Of a stretch of 28,519 bases of DNA, positions 1 to 8,131 are shown piece after piece. The position numbers were made by a program, and so were the translations under genes. Origin of the DNA: a virus. The DNA is taken from the IMG/VR virus record IMGVR_UViG_3300038962_000110, positions 1 through 28,519 of that record; one strand, 5' to 3'. Each line of letters begins with the position of its first letter. Position 1 is the first letter of the stretch. The notes under the pieces are model-generated. The model made no database searches, had not been told where the DNA came from, and saw nothing but the letters and a program-made list of their open reading frames with translations.

Positions 1-96
1 ATCAACAACTTCACCAGTTAATTGCGCAAAACCTTTAGAAACCATCTCCATATTATTATTTGCAATCCCCTTCTTAATTACATCTAGTGGTGTCAT
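1..96 (-). CDS. Hypothetical protein, 3' truncated by the window edge
   Basis: Open frame starting at ATG 96 and running off the window at base 1, giving 32 visible residues (MTPLDVIKKGIANNNM...). Its start overlaps the stop of the preceding gene as ATGA, the usual translational coupling in this genome, which supports a real gene. The visible part looks like an amphipathic helical N-terminus. I do not recognise the family and the rest is not in the window. Confidence 0.55.
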   Translation of the reverse strand, partial: MTPLDVIKKGIANNNMEMVSKGFAQLTGEVVD

Positions 97-593
97 GAAT
101 ATGTTTTCCTTTTACTTAATTCCATTAATGAGTCTGCCATTTTTCTAATGTCTCTAGTTTTATCTGTAAGCCAAAGAACTCTGGCTTCAACGTGCAATTT
201 AATCTCGTTTACTTTTCTAGCGAAATCATTTCCTGCTATGGCCTGTTGATACTTCTGTTCATATTTGGTATACTTTGTTCCATACTGATCTATTTCTTTA
301 GCGAGAATTCTCCACAGGGCGTTATTACACCATTCTAGTTTTGCTAGATTTTTATTATATACCTTTTGTATGTGACTACAGTAAGCGTATAAAAGATAAG
401 CTACTTCAGCGCATTGTTCAGCGGTCAGATTTGAAATCTGGTCTGCTTTTAGAGACAAAACAAGCTCTACTTCGGGATTGACCTTTTTGTCAACAATTCC
501 CTCGGAAGAAATATATTTTTCTGTAGTTGCTAAGAATTTCTCTAAGGATTCATCAGCGTTCAAGAATTGCTCTTTTCCATTCATCTTCATCAT
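93..593 (-). CDS. Hypothetical protein, possible UvsY-like recombination mediator
   Basis: A 166-residue, mostly helical, charged protein with no membrane segment. Residues 70-165 look like two long helices rich in Lys/Glu and ending in a basic stretch (ELSKRK). It lies two genes downstream of the UvsX/RecA-type recombinase. Size, helical character and location recall phage UvsY mediators (T4 UvsY is about 137 residues), but I see no diagnostic motif, so this is inference from context. The start is uncertain: ATGs at 593, 590 and 584 all overlap the upstream nuclease gene by 32-41 bases, and none has a clear Shine-Dalgarno sequence. The 3' end overlaps the next gene as ATGA. Confidence 0.6.
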   Translation of the reverse strand: MMKMNGKEQFLNADESLEKFLATTEKYISSEGIVDKKVNPEVELVLSLKADQISNLTAEQCAEVAYLLYAYCSHIQKVYNKNLAKLEWCNNALWRILAKEIDQYGTKYTKYEQKYQQAIAGNDFARKVNEIKLHVEARVLWLTDKTRDIRKMADSLMELSKRKTYS

Positions 594-975
594 CCGAATA
601 TTTAAAAATAACGATGGATAAACTATTTAATTCGCACCATCTGATTTTGTCTCTGTCTCTAGCTTTAGACTTAAAGAATCCGGCTTTGGTTTTATGGTAA
701 AACGGATTAAACTCATAGTGTTGCATTCCATGGGCTTCAACGATTAAATCGTGTGAAGGTAGAAAAAAGTCTGCATACAGAGTGGATTTACGGGTCAACG
801 TCTGACTTCCGGGCAGAGTGACCTCTTCCAGAATTATAGATCGTGGAAACAGTTCTCGCAACACCAATCTAGACGCCCCGTGTAGGTTGGATCTGGGGCG
901 GGTGCTGTCTTTTTTTGGGATATAATTAGAAAGATCCCAGTTCCTTTTTCTGCCATCAAATCCAACGGCTTTCAA
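553..975 (-). CDS. Vsr/DUF559-like PD-(D/E)XK endonuclease
   Basis: A 140-residue protein whose central part resembles the Vsr/DUF559 endonuclease fold. D69 lies in a beta strand (LYADFFL), followed by E80-A-H82-G-x-Q85-H86 and then a basic helix (KARDRDKIRWCELN) leading to a strand (LSIVIFKY). This order of acidic, Glu-x-His and 'RDRxK...L...V..F' elements is typical of DUF559 and very-short-patch-repair-like nucleases, which cut DNA using a metal ion. It could act in recombination, repair or host DNA breakdown, or be a former mobile endonuclease; the substrate is not visible. The start appears to be TTG at 975, overlapping the recombinase stop as TTGA. No later ATG would keep the domain intact. 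The 3' end overlaps the next gene by about 40 bases. Confidence 0.65.
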   Translation of the reverse strand: MKAVGFDGRKRNWDLSNYIPKKDSTRPRSNLHGASRLVLRELFPRSIILEEVTLPGSQTLTRKSTLYADFFLPSHDLIVEAHGMQHYEFNPFYHKTKAGFFKSKARDRDKIRWCELNSLSIVIFKYSDDEDEWKRAILER

Positions 976-2051
976 AACATAGACCCTATTTGCTTTTGCA
1001 GTATTTCTAATGTAATGGGATAGTCGTTTAAAAATCTAACCACTTTATCCTGACCTTGGAATTGTAGAAATGATTTAACGGCCTTCTCATTTTCCATATC
1101 TATTTCGTTTTCTTCAAATAGATGTTTGATCTGATCTTTGTTTTCAATCAAGTAATTGCAGGTGAACCAAGCACCCGCCTTGCCTATAAGATCCAGATCT
1201 ACAGCCATGATGAACAATTCCTGAGTCATATCAATTCCATGACCGTATCTCAACCAACCCTGAGCTTCTCCACCGGGAAAACCGCCAGCCGCAGAGGTGA
1301 GAATCTTCCAGTTAATCATTTGGCCGATTTGCTTACCGCCAGATTCCCACGGCTTTATATACTTAATTTCCAGTATATTGTCTGTTTGATATTGAATACC
1401 TCTACCGCCGTCTGCAACCTTAGTTTTGCCAAAGCCAGAAGTGTTGGCGATTAGATGCGTTATCATGATTACTACTGCGCGCTGTTTTGGTACGATCCCG
1501 CCCAACTTCTTGGTCCAATTTTTTAGAAGCTTTGGGAGTGATGGTCTGAACTGAGCGTTCACATCGTCAATCAATTCTTTTTCTGGTATTAAGGAAGAGA
1601 TTGAATCTATAATTAATACGCAATTTGGCGTCTGTTTAATGTAGGATTCTGCAATATTGAGATAATACTCTGCACTCATTGGCTCTTCATGAGTTCCTAC
1701 AACTTTTATCCCGTCTCGATTTAGTCCATGAACGCCTTCAAGATTCATAGCCTTTAGCCTACCTTCTGCGTTAAGGTAGATAATAGGTCTGCTACCATAC
1801 TCTTTCTTTTGGCAGGTGGCGGCAAATTGTAATGCGGTAGTGGTTTTTCCACTTTTAGGGTCGCCGGTTAGAGTCACCCAACTCCCCTCTTTAATTCCGC
1901 CCCCCAAAGCTAGATCCAGTGCGGGGCTAAGCGGAATAGTTTTGAAGTTCTTAATTTCTTCAAATACGTCAGACCCACTCCTAACCACCTCTCCGTATTT
2001 CTTAATGATCTCTTTGGTTGTAGGGTCTTCAAGAAAAGTTTGTTTAGCCAT
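972..2051 (-). CDS. uvsX: UvsX/RecA-type recombinase
   Basis: A 359-residue RecA-family ATPase that would form filaments on single-stranded DNA and catalyse strand exchange in phage recombination and repair. Walker A is GDPKSGKTT (63-71). The catalytic Glu is E96 in NAEGRLK, and Walker B is VLIIDS (145-150). A RecA loop-2-like stretch (GFGKTKVADGG, 206-216) is followed by the 'ILEIK' core strand. Length is close to T4 UvsX (about 390) and bacterial RecA (about 350), and the C-terminal region is acidic and helical. The start ATG 2051 has an AGAGGA site four bases upstream and overlaps the previous gene by 8 bases. The 3' end overlaps the Vsr-like nuclease. Family is secure; UvsX rather than RecA is inferred from the phage setting and divergent sequence. 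Confidence 0.88.
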   Translation of the reverse strand: MAKQTFLEDPTTKEIIKKYGEVVRSGSDVFEEIKNFKTIPLSPALDLALGGGIKEGSWVTLTGDPKSGKTTTALQFAATCQKKEYGSRPIIYLNAEGRLKAMNLEGVHGLNRDGIKVVGTHEEPMSAEYYLNIAESYIKQTPNCVLIIDSISSLIPEKELIDDVNAQFRPSLPKLLKNWTKKLGGIVPKQRAVVIMITHLIANTSGFGKTKVADGGRGIQYQTDNILEIKYIKPWESGGKQIGQMINWKILTSAAGGFPGGEAQGWLRYGHGIDMTQELFIMAVDLDLIGKAGAWFTCNYLIENKDQIKHLFEENEIDMENEKAVKSFLQFQGQDKVVRFLNDYPITLEILQKQIGSMF

Positions 2052-2460
2052 CTAGTCCTCTTATCTTTTGAGTTAGTCCTTTTTTTCCATAAGGCTTCAT
2101 CGGCCTTTTATCGGTATTGTCTTCGTACTTGCCATCCTTCTTTGGTTGATTGTCTATCCTTTTTTGCTCTTGAACAATCAATCCCTCCAAAGACTTTACC
2201 CTAAGAGAGTAGATACTTCTCCCTCTATCGGATTTTAATGCTCCTATGATGGCTTTGTCAGTATATTTTTTTAGGAGTTGGTAAGCTTTGGTAACTTGGC
2301 TTTTAAACTTGGACTGCCATTTTTTAGTGTTCCATAGCTTATATCCGGGTCTGCCTTCGTTAAATCTTTCAGCCTCACGAAGACAAACCATTTCAGCAAT
2401 ATACTGAGCAGCGTTACAAGGTTGACCAGTGGTAACGTGCTTGTAGTTTTTATCAGTCAC
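2044..2460 (-). CDS. Conserved-looking basic hypothetical protein
   Basis: A 138-residue basic protein. Residues 15-100 appear helical, with regularly spaced Lys/Arg and aromatic residues (AQYIAEM, KWQSKFKSQ, YQLLKKY). The last 35 residues are low-complexity, Lys/Asp/Gly rich and probably disordered. The GTG start at 2460 has AAAGG eight bases upstream and overlaps the previous stop by 8 bases. It directly precedes the recombinase gene, and its charge would suit nucleic-acid binding, but that is inference. No named family is recognised. Confidence 0.7.
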   Translation of the reverse strand: MTDKNYKHVTTGQPCNAAQYIAEMVCLREAERFNEGRPGYKLWNTKKWQSKFKSQVTKAYQLLKKYTDKAIIGALKSDRGRSIYSLRVKSLEGLIVQEQKRIDNQPKKDGKYEDNTDKRPMKPYGKKGLTQKIRGLDG

Positions 2461-2905
2461 TCAAAATACCTTTTTTAGCAATCAATGATTCTTCTGATTC
2501 AATGGGGTCTCTTAACTCAACAGTCTCTGGAACAAGTTCGGGAAGTCGCCACTTTCTTACTTGCAGAGTATCACCGTTTAGGGTTCCTATAATAAAAGAG
2601 TGTACGGTTTCGTCCCCGAACAAAAAGGCTCCCGCCCCCTTGCAAAAGAAATATCCGTCACAATTAGATTCTATAGATTTCACATTTCCTTTGTTCCTAA
2701 TCTTCATATCCGTAATGTGTAAATCGTTTTCTTCACAATAAATTTTCAACCGTATCCATGCACTCTCTGGATAGACATTGGGTCTATAATCATCCTGATA
2801 CACAGATTCTCCATTTGACAAAGTAACCATCCATATAGGATTAGAATCTGCATAAACGCTAACGTACTCATTTAGCTCTTTTGATACAAGATCATTACTC
2901 ATCAT
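2453..2905 (-). CDS. Hypothetical protein
   Basis: A 150-residue soluble, mostly beta-rich protein with two adjacent start codons (ATG 2905 and ATG 2902). It contains WMVTLSNGESVYQDD (25-39) and a central FFCKGAGAFLFG stretch. There is no signal peptide, membrane segment or catalytic motif that I recognise. It overlaps the preceding gene by 11 bases and the following gene by 8, so it belongs to the same transcription unit as the recombinase. Confidence 0.68.
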   Translation of the reverse strand: MMSNDLVSKELNEYVSVYADSNPIWMVTLSNGESVYQDDYRPNVYPESAWIRLKIYCEENDLHITDMKIRNKGNVKSIESNCDGYFFCKGAGAFLFGDETVHSFIIGTLNGDTLQVRKWRLPELVPETVELRDPIESEESLIAKKGILSD

Positions 2906-3215
2906 TCTTAGGGGTCCAAATGTGTCCGGTTCTGTCTATTTCGCTTGTTGTTTTTGTTGCGTCGGATAGTTCGGAAGCTGCTGGAGTCATAACGGAGACA
3001 CCCTTTTTCCCCGTTGCGGTATTTGTTCCCATTAAGTTTCCAACAGTATGACCGTCTATTTTTTTTGAACCTTCTTCTTTTGTAGATGTCTTTAAATAGT
3101 TCTTGATAACTTTTTCAGACCTATTCAAATCTTCTGCAAACTCTTTTAAAGAAGCCTCGTTGTTATCCAGATAGAACTTCTCTGCCTTATTGAGGGGACC
3201 ACTTTTTTTAGACAT
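2895..3215 (-). CDS. Small protein with probable helix-turn-helix
   Basis: A 106-residue protein. Residues 8-42 (LNKAEKFYLDNNEASLKEFAEDLNRSEKVIKNYLK region) have the spacing of a helix-turn-helix: a first helix, a short turn after LKEFAEDL, and a recognition-type helix SEKVIKNYL. The rest is polar and Thr/Ser/Lys rich and probably disordered. It could be a small DNA-binding regulator or a terminase-small-subunit-like protein; regulator is my preference. ATG 3215 overlaps the upstream stop by 8 bases. No operator is visible. Confidence 0.6.
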   Translation of the reverse strand: MSKKSGPLNKAEKFYLDNNEASLKEFAEDLNRSEKVIKNYLKTSTKEEGSKKIDGHTVGNLMGTNTATGKKGVSVMTPAASELSDATKTTSEIDRTGHIWTPKNDE

Positions 3216-3504
3216 TTGTTATGTAACTCCTTTCGGCTCTCGTAAACGAGTTCTTGCTTTTTGTTTTTAAATAGTGAGAATAAAAATCGAAGGTTTCTTT
3301 TGTAACTAGCTTAAATGAAAAGAACGCAGACATGGATCGCTCTTTTCCACTATCAATGCCTGTAGGGTCAAACATTCTATTGTTTAAAAACTTAATAAAG
3401 TATAGTGTTTTATTCGGATATTCCTTAATTTTTGCACAGCATTTCTGATCCTGTTCGTTGGTTAGTTCACCATTCTTATCCAGATGCGTTACAGCTTCCA
3501 TCAT
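3208..3504 (-). CDS. Hypothetical protein
   Basis: A 98-residue protein, acidic at the N-terminus and basic at the C-terminus, with KTLYFIKFLNNRMFDPTG near residues 32-49. No motif is recognised. Two adjacent ATGs (3504, 3501) follow AGGGGATA; the second has the better spacing. It sits six bases after the zinc-ribbon gene and overlaps the HTH gene by 8 bases. Confidence 0.65.
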   Translation of the reverse strand: MMEAVTHLDKNGELTNEQDQKCCAKIKEYPNKTLYFIKFLNNRMFDPTGIDSGKERSMSAFFSFKLVTKETFDFYSHYLKTKSKNSFTRAERSYITNV

Positions 3505-3510
3505 TATCCC

Positions 3511-3756
3511 CTAAGAAATATAAAGATGTGTTACTCCGTCTTCGTTGTAGTCCATATCTTTAATCGATCTTTCGACACATGGACGTATGCGATATTCGCC
3601 TTCTAACACGGTTACCCAGCTTTCGCCACCGCAATCATCGACAGAGCAATGAGCTATGATTTTTTCAATTTTATCCGACTCATGAGATTTTGCCATCTCA
3701 ACCAATTCTGCTCCGCAATCGGCGCATTTTATAAGTTTTATTAAACCGTCGTCCAT
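3511..3756 (-). CDS. Small zinc-ribbon protein
   Basis: An 81-residue protein with two paired-cysteine knuckles, C11-x2-C14 and C37-x4-C42, consistent with a four-Cys zinc ribbon. The remainder is acidic. Such modules bind nucleic acid or protein; no partner is evident. The ATG at 3756 overlaps the stop of the FmdB-like gene (TAATG), so the two zinc-ribbon genes are probably translated together. Confidence 0.65.
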   Translation of the reverse strand: MDDGLIKLIKCADCGAELVEMAKSHESDKIEKIIAHCSVDDCGGESWVTVLEGEYRIRPCVERSIKDMDYNEDGVTHLYIS

Positions 3757-4088
3757 TATTGCTTTCCGGTCCTGACGTATCGGTGTTTTTGACCATCACT
3801 CATATTATTGATGTCGGAAGAGGTTGCGCCCCCAGATTTATGATACCAAACTTCCTCCTTTTTGTCAACCTTTTTATCCTGACCGCCTCTCTTTTTTGCG
3901 TTCTGCTCTCCCAATTGTCCCAGAGTAGTCGCCTCTCCGTGAACAAAACCGCTAGTTCTCTCTATGACTCTTTGCAATTTGTGCTTCTTACATTCCGGGC
4001 ATTTTTTTCGAGTTTTATACTCTCTCATCGGAATAACTTCGGAAAACCTGTGATCACAAGCATTGCATTTATATGTGTATTCTGGCAT
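3756..4088 (-). CDS. FmdB-family zinc-ribbon protein
   Basis: A 110-residue protein. The first 40 residues match the FmdB/CxxC putative regulatory zinc-ribbon family: MPEYTYKCNACDHRF start, C8-x2-C11 and C30-PE-C33, followed by the 'L.RVI.RTSGFV' ending typical of that domain. The remaining 65 residues are Lys/Gly/Ser rich and look disordered. Function of the family is not firmly known; a regulatory or nucleic-acid-binding role is usually assumed. The start follows the upstream stop by one base. Confidence 0.72.
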   Translation of the reverse strand: MPEYTYKCNACDHRFSEVIPMREYKTRKKCPECKKHKLQRVIERTSGFVHGEATTLGQLGEQNAKKRGGQDKKVDKKEEVWYHKSGGATSSDINNMSDGQKHRYVRTGKQ

Positions 4089-4089
4089 T

Positions 4090-4431
4090 TTACCGTCCTA
4101 AATAATACAATAAACAAAACTGTAATATTGACAATGTAATTGTAGCAATCCAAGCATAACGTTTTTTCCAGTGGTATAAGAATATCAAAGCGCCTAAAGA
4201 CGTGACTGTTCCCGCCATCTTGATGCCCATAAAAAGAGCCACATCGCCTTGATCTAATTCTATAAGATATCTACCAATGGGATTTTCTTCGATTTGAGCT
4301 ATGATATGTTGATTCTTAATACACCAATACAAATCTACCGAAGAAATCAAACCTATAGACAGCCACAAAAGAGCAAAATAATACTTATGGTATTCCTTTG
4401 GTATTATGGGAGCTATATGAAATTTACTCAT
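4090..4431 (-). CDS. Small three-helix membrane protein
   Basis: A 113-residue integral membrane protein with predicted segments near 19-37, 66-87 and 92-110, and a polar loop containing EENPIGRYLIELDQGDVALF (49-68). The loop's NPIGRYLI and GDVALFMGIK stretches look conserved rather than random, so this is probably a family with a specific role, but I do not recognise it. It is not an obvious holin because of the long structured loop. It overlaps PhoH by 8 bases. Confidence 0.68.
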   Translation of the reverse strand: MSKFHIAPIIPKEYHKYYFALLWLSIGLISSVDLYWCIKNQHIIAQIEENPIGRYLIELDQGDVALFMGIKMAGTVTSLGALIFLYHWKKRYAWIATITLSILQFCLLYYLGR

Positions 4432-5074
4432 CTTCCAGTCGATCCAAAACTTTAGCTATAATTTTATTCCTGATTATATCGCATCTTTCTAATTCTACAA
4501 GCCCTACGCCTTTGAGATTGTCCAATCTGTCTAAACACTCTTCCAGCCCCCCTTTAAGGTTTTGTGGAAGATCAGACTGTTCTATGTCGCCATTTATTAC
4601 GCATTTAGATTGAGACCCCATCCTCGTAATCAACATCTTTATTTGTTCATACGTAGCGTTTTGTGCCTCATCTAGTATTATAAACGAATTATGGAAATTT
4701 CTCCCACGCATATACTCAAGTGGGCAAATTTCTACATGCTTTTCCTTGATAAGTCTTTCTGTAACCTGTGTTGACAAGTACATATTCATTTCTTCAAAAA
4801 TAGGAACGAGATATGGATGTATCTTGTCTTGAAAAGTTCCCGGTAGAAATCCCAACCCCTTACCCGATTCTACTACTGGTCTGGTAACTATTATTCTGTC
4901 TATTTTACCCTCCAGTATCTGCCCACAGGCCACTCCCACAGCTATGGTAGTTTTACCAGTTCCCGCTGGACCTATACATATTGTTATATCAGAATCAATC
5001 ATTTCTCTGATATATTTTGCTTGATTTTCTGTTTTTGGTTTAAGTTTTCTACCAGCGCGTTTTTTTCTTTGCAT
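4424..5074 (-). CDS. phoH: PhoH-like P-loop ATPase
   Basis: A 216-residue PhoH-family protein, the single-domain length common in phages. Walker A is GPAGTGKTT (35-43). IIVTRPVVESGKGLGFLPG (61-79) is the family signature. Walker B is FIILDEAQN (131-139), followed by the sensor-like VINGDIEQSDLP. PhoH proteins are ATPases often linked to RNA metabolism or phosphate stress; their phage role is unresolved. The gene starts three bases after the dUTPase stop, in the nucleotide-metabolism run. There is no sequence sign of phosphate control. Confidence 0.92.
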   Translation of the reverse strand: MQRKKRAGRKLKPKTENQAKYIREMIDSDITICIGPAGTGKTTIAVGVACGQILEGKIDRIIVTRPVVESGKGLGFLPGTFQDKIHPYLVPIFEEMNMYLSTQVTERLIKEKHVEICPLEYMRGRNFHNSFIILDEAQNATYEQIKMLITRMGSQSKCVINGDIEQSDLPQNLKGGLEECLDRLDNLKGVGLVELERCDIIRNKIIAKVLDRLEDE

Positions 5075-5077
5075 ATG

Positions 5078-5524
5078 TTATTTACCTGATGAACCAAAAC
5101 CGCCACTGCCTCTATCGGTTTCATTCAGGTCTACAACTTCCCGCAAATAAAAATTATCTACTTTTTGAATTAAAATTTGGGCTATCCTGTCCCCTGAATT
5201 AATCGTATAGGGACGGTCGTTACTGTTATATAAACAAACCTTAATTTCTCCTCTGTATCCAGAGTCCACAACTCCAGCAAATCTATGGATGCCTTTTACA
5301 CCCATAGAAGATCTATCCCAAATAAGACCAGCATGGTTTCTTGGTAAAGCCATGGCTATTCCAGTTGGGATCAATTTAGATTCTTTAGGATTTAAAATTA
5401 TCTCCTTTTCGGTACAAACATACAAGTCAAAACCGGCGTCTGTTAAATTCGCTTTAGTGGGAATGGTTGCGTTTTGTTTTAGTCTTTGAACTTCAATCCC
5501 CCCCACCTCTGCTGAAATTGCCAT
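5078..5524 (-). CDS. dut: dUTP diphosphatase (dUTPase)
   Basis: A 148-residue trimeric-type dUTPase that hydrolyses dUTP to dUMP and diphosphate, keeping uracil out of phage DNA and feeding dTMP synthesis. All five motifs are present in order: DAGFDLYV (29-36), DRSSMGVKG (70-78), GVVDSGYRGEIKV (84-96, with the catalytic Asp and Tyr), GDRIAQILI (111-119) and the C-terminal RGSGGFGSSG (138-147). Normal full length. ATG 5524 has AAGGAG nine bases upstream. It is transcribed with the ribonucleotide reductase upstream and with PhoH downstream. Confidence 0.95.
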   Translation of the reverse strand: MAISAEVGGIEVQRLKQNATIPTKANLTDAGFDLYVCTEKEIILNPKESKLIPTGIAMALPRNHAGLIWDRSSMGVKGIHRFAGVVDSGYRGEIKVCLYNSNDRPYTINSGDRIAQILIQKVDNFYLREVVDLNETDRGSGGFGSSGK

Positions 5525-5552
5525 CCGTTATCGCTCCTTGCTTAAGTTTAGA

Positions 5553-7733
5553 TTATATTTCACACTTTCCTCCAGCACATGCTATCTCATGTTCTGGCAC
5601 TACATTATCTTCTTCCTCTATACATTCGGTATAATCTACAGAAGAATAGGAGCGTTTAACGTCAACCCATTCTTTCCAATTGTAGACATCCTTCATGCAG
5701 TAAGTGAGACTTTTAATATCACCATCCATATACTTATCAGCAAATCTTTGACATCTATCGGCCCAATCCTTCTTGCCGTTACCTTTAACCTTTTGACCAA
5801 GACCCAGCAAGGCATCGCAAGCAGCCCACAGATTGTCTTCCCATAAGTTCAACGCAACTTCAATTAACCCACTAACAAATACGGCTCCGTCTCCATAATG
5901 AGACACCATTTCGCTAGGTAAGTAAATAGTGGTGAAAGGAGCTTGGGGATAGTCTTTATCCCCGCTCACTGGAAGAAGTGAAACTCCACAGAAGTATCTA
6001 CGATTCTTGTAGATGAATTTTTCTACTTCGTCCCACTCTTCTGGTTTAACATTAATAGTGTTTGATACATTATGCTGTAAATACGATTGAACACAAAGAG
6101 AGTCGGTTTTTCCTACCATAACCCAATTTTGCTGGGTGCTCTTAACATAATTTAGAAGACCGATGGCGCTGATCTTGTTCTTTAATTTGGACCCGTCTGG
6201 AACCTCTATACAGAAGGATATCACATCATCAGAGTCATTAGCGGACCAGACTGATTCCTCACAGGCTCTAGGATTTGTCTTTCTGAAATGCTGGTAGATG
6301 TTTTCCATTTTATTAGCTTGCACACGTCTAATGTACCGCTTGGCGTGGTGTGGATGAATGCCGGAACTAGTACCAAGAATGCATGAAGCCGTACCTTCTG
6401 GCTTGATACATGTTGCCCTAGCGGCTTGATTGATACCAATAATTTTAGCTATTTCTTTGTTCGCTTTCTTGACCTCTCTCGCTCCTTCTTTTTGTATATC
6501 TGGGTCAAGACAAATTTTATGTTGTTCCATTATGCCGGTCATTGAAACCCCAAGCAGAGCTTCACGCTTAAGGATCTTCTCTGTGATTTCTCCTAGATAT
6601 GGCATGGATGTAAAGCCAGCTTGTAAAGTTCCTATTATGGATGCGGCTCTACAAGACTCTAGAAACTCTTTCTTAGTCTTGATCTTGGCGCAATTGATTG
6701 TGCTAAGATTACAAGCTTGCCAGCCCGTTTCTCCGGTTTCGTCGTCGATTGGATAAAGTCCAATTTCAACACAAGGATTGACAACAAATTCTGTAGAGTC
6801 TGCCCATACAAAACCCGGCTCTCCAAACTCCTTCACTGACTGCATCAAAGAAGAAAATTGTTCAGGAGTCGTTGAATCCCGTAGTAAAAGAGCAGAATTA
6901 TTAGACCGGCCACGTTGAGGATTATCGTGAAACCAATTACCAGTCTTTGCCATTGCCATATCTTCATCGTCTGGCGAAAAAACACAAATCGTAGCACTTC
7001 TGCGTACACCGCCAGAAATAACAGCGTCAGCAGCATGCATAACAACATCGTAGACATGAATTGGCTCCAATTTCTTTACACTGAATAACGCCTCTTTTAT
7101 AGCCTTGTCTAAAACCTTTTTGATATTAGTAAGGGCTTTTTTAAGAGGTTCTGGACCGGGAGCTTTTCCTGAACTGGAGCTAAGATAAGATCCGGCAGGT
7201 CTGATTTTAGAAAAATCAAAGTTTACATTCTTCCCTTCGTATTCAGGAAACAGGCCACTATCGACAAAATAGCTGCTGACTAAAACTCCAACTGCGTCAG
7301 ACCATCCCTCAATAGTATCTGGTATTGTGTATTTTTTTGTGCCTTCTTTTTTAATAATGATATCCGGTAATTTTTTTACGTGGTGTTTTTGAACCGAAAA
7401 GCCCACCCCGCAGCCACACAATAAAAGATACATGCATTCCTGAAAAAATCGTGGTCTATCGGAGAACGACGCAATGCAATTATATACTCTAGCGTTATGC
7501 TTAACTATTGGAGAGCCTCCAAACTGTAAGGCTCTTTGTGATCCTAGAACTCTCTTTTTATACATCATATCATATGCCCATTCGATTTCCCCATTTGCTT
7601 CTGGGTACTGAGCATACATCATGTTTTTAACTCTGTCTACTGACTCTTTCCAAGTCTCTCTTCTTTTTTTCTCTGGAATCCACCTTGCGTATTTACCGAC
7701 AAAGGTGTAATTTTGCAATTCCGTTAGCGACAT
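5553..7733 (-). CDS. nrdJ: Adenosylcobalamin-dependent (class II) ribonucleoside-triphosphate reductase
   Basis: A 726-residue monomeric class II reductase similar in layout to the Lactobacillus leichmannii enzyme. It reduces NTPs to dNTPs using a cobalamin-derived radical. Visible elements are the first redox cysteine C86 in YNC, the thiyl-radical cysteine C321 and E323 in NPCVEIG, the partner cysteine C341 in ACNLSTIN, the GTSSGIHP loop, and the C-terminal shuttle pair C719/C724 in CAGGKC. Length is as expected, with no second subunit nearby. ATG 7733 overlaps the nuclease stop (TAATG). Because the enzyme needs B12, the host must make or import cobalamin. It forms a unit with dUTPase, dCMP deaminase and a nuclease that could recycle host DNA. 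Confidence 0.93.
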   Translation of the reverse strand: MSLTELQNYTFVGKYARWIPEKKRRETWKESVDRVKNMMYAQYPEANGEIEWAYDMMYKKRVLGSQRALQFGGSPIVKHNARVYNCIASFSDRPRFFQECMYLLLCGCGVGFSVQKHHVKKLPDIIIKKEGTKKYTIPDTIEGWSDAVGVLVSSYFVDSGLFPEYEGKNVNFDFSKIRPAGSYLSSSSGKAPGPEPLKKALTNIKKVLDKAIKEALFSVKKLEPIHVYDVVMHAADAVISGGVRRSATICVFSPDDEDMAMAKTGNWFHDNPQRGRSNNSALLLRDSTTPEQFSSLMQSVKEFGEPGFVWADSTEFVVNPCVEIGLYPIDDETGETGWQACNLSTINCAKIKTKKEFLESCRAASIIGTLQAGFTSMPYLGEITEKILKREALLGVSMTGIMEQHKICLDPDIQKEGAREVKKANKEIAKIIGINQAARATCIKPEGTASCILGTSSGIHPHHAKRYIRRVQANKMENIYQHFRKTNPRACEESVWSANDSDDVISFCIEVPDGSKLKNKISAIGLLNYVKSTQQNWVMVGKTDSLCVQSYLQHNVSNTINVKPEEWDEVEKFIYKNRRYFCGVSLLPVSGDKDYPQAPFTTIYLPSEMVSHYGDGAVFVSGLIEVALNLWEDNLWAACDALLGLGQKVKGNGKKDWADRCQRFADKYMDGDIKSLTYCMKDVYNWKEWVDVKRSYSSVDYTECIEEEDNVVPEHEIACAGGKCEI

Positions 7734-8131
7734 TATCTTTCCCTACCGTACTTTTTCTTAGTTGCGTGACCGTCCATTACCATTCTTTCAGATATGTCTT
7801 CTCCGTCGACAAAAACATATCCTAAAACTCTATTGAAGGTAAACACATCTTTTATTTCTCCGTCTTCGTCTGCTGGAATGAAAAGAACAACATCCTTGCT
7901 AAACTTTTTTCTTCCGTAGTATAAAACTCTTTTCCCCAACAGATCTTCTATGTGGTGCTTGGCCGCTAAACCCTTCTCTTTTTCTTCTAGGTCTCCAGTT
8001 CGAGTTTCCGCACACCAGCAGTCCTTTAATCTCACTCTAATTGTTTTTTCTATTTTTAGATCTATCGTATCACCATCTACAACATTTACTACTTTTGCGT
8101 CTGTAACGATGCCTTTGGGTGGTTCTTGCAT
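7733..8131 (-). CDS. Staphylococcal nuclease-like (SNase) protein
   Basis: A 132-residue OB-fold nuclease of the thermonuclease family. The expected active-site positions are present: D19 and D21 in VDGDT, R34 in VRL, E42 in AET and R101 in NRVLGYVFVDG, followed by the C-terminal helix ERMVMDGHATKKK. There is no signal peptide, so it probably acts inside the infected cell, perhaps degrading host DNA or RNA to feed the adjacent ribonucleotide reductase (inference). The ATG at 8131 overlaps the methyltransferase by 43 bases and lacks a good ribosome site; no internal ATG would keep the VDGDT motif. Confidence 0.85.
   Translation of the reverse strand: MQEPPKGIVTDAKVVNVVDGDTIDLKIEKTIRVRLKDCWCAETRTGDLEEKEKGLAAKHHIEDLLGKRVLYYGRKKFSKDVVLFIPADEDGEIKDVFTFNRVLGYVFVDGEDISERMVMDGHATKKKYGRER

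Noticed and set aside
5538-5846. A 102-codon plus-strand frame opposite the ribonucleotide reductase 3' end
   Set aside because: The reductase has all expected motifs and a continuous frame, so this is a shadow frame without a start signal.
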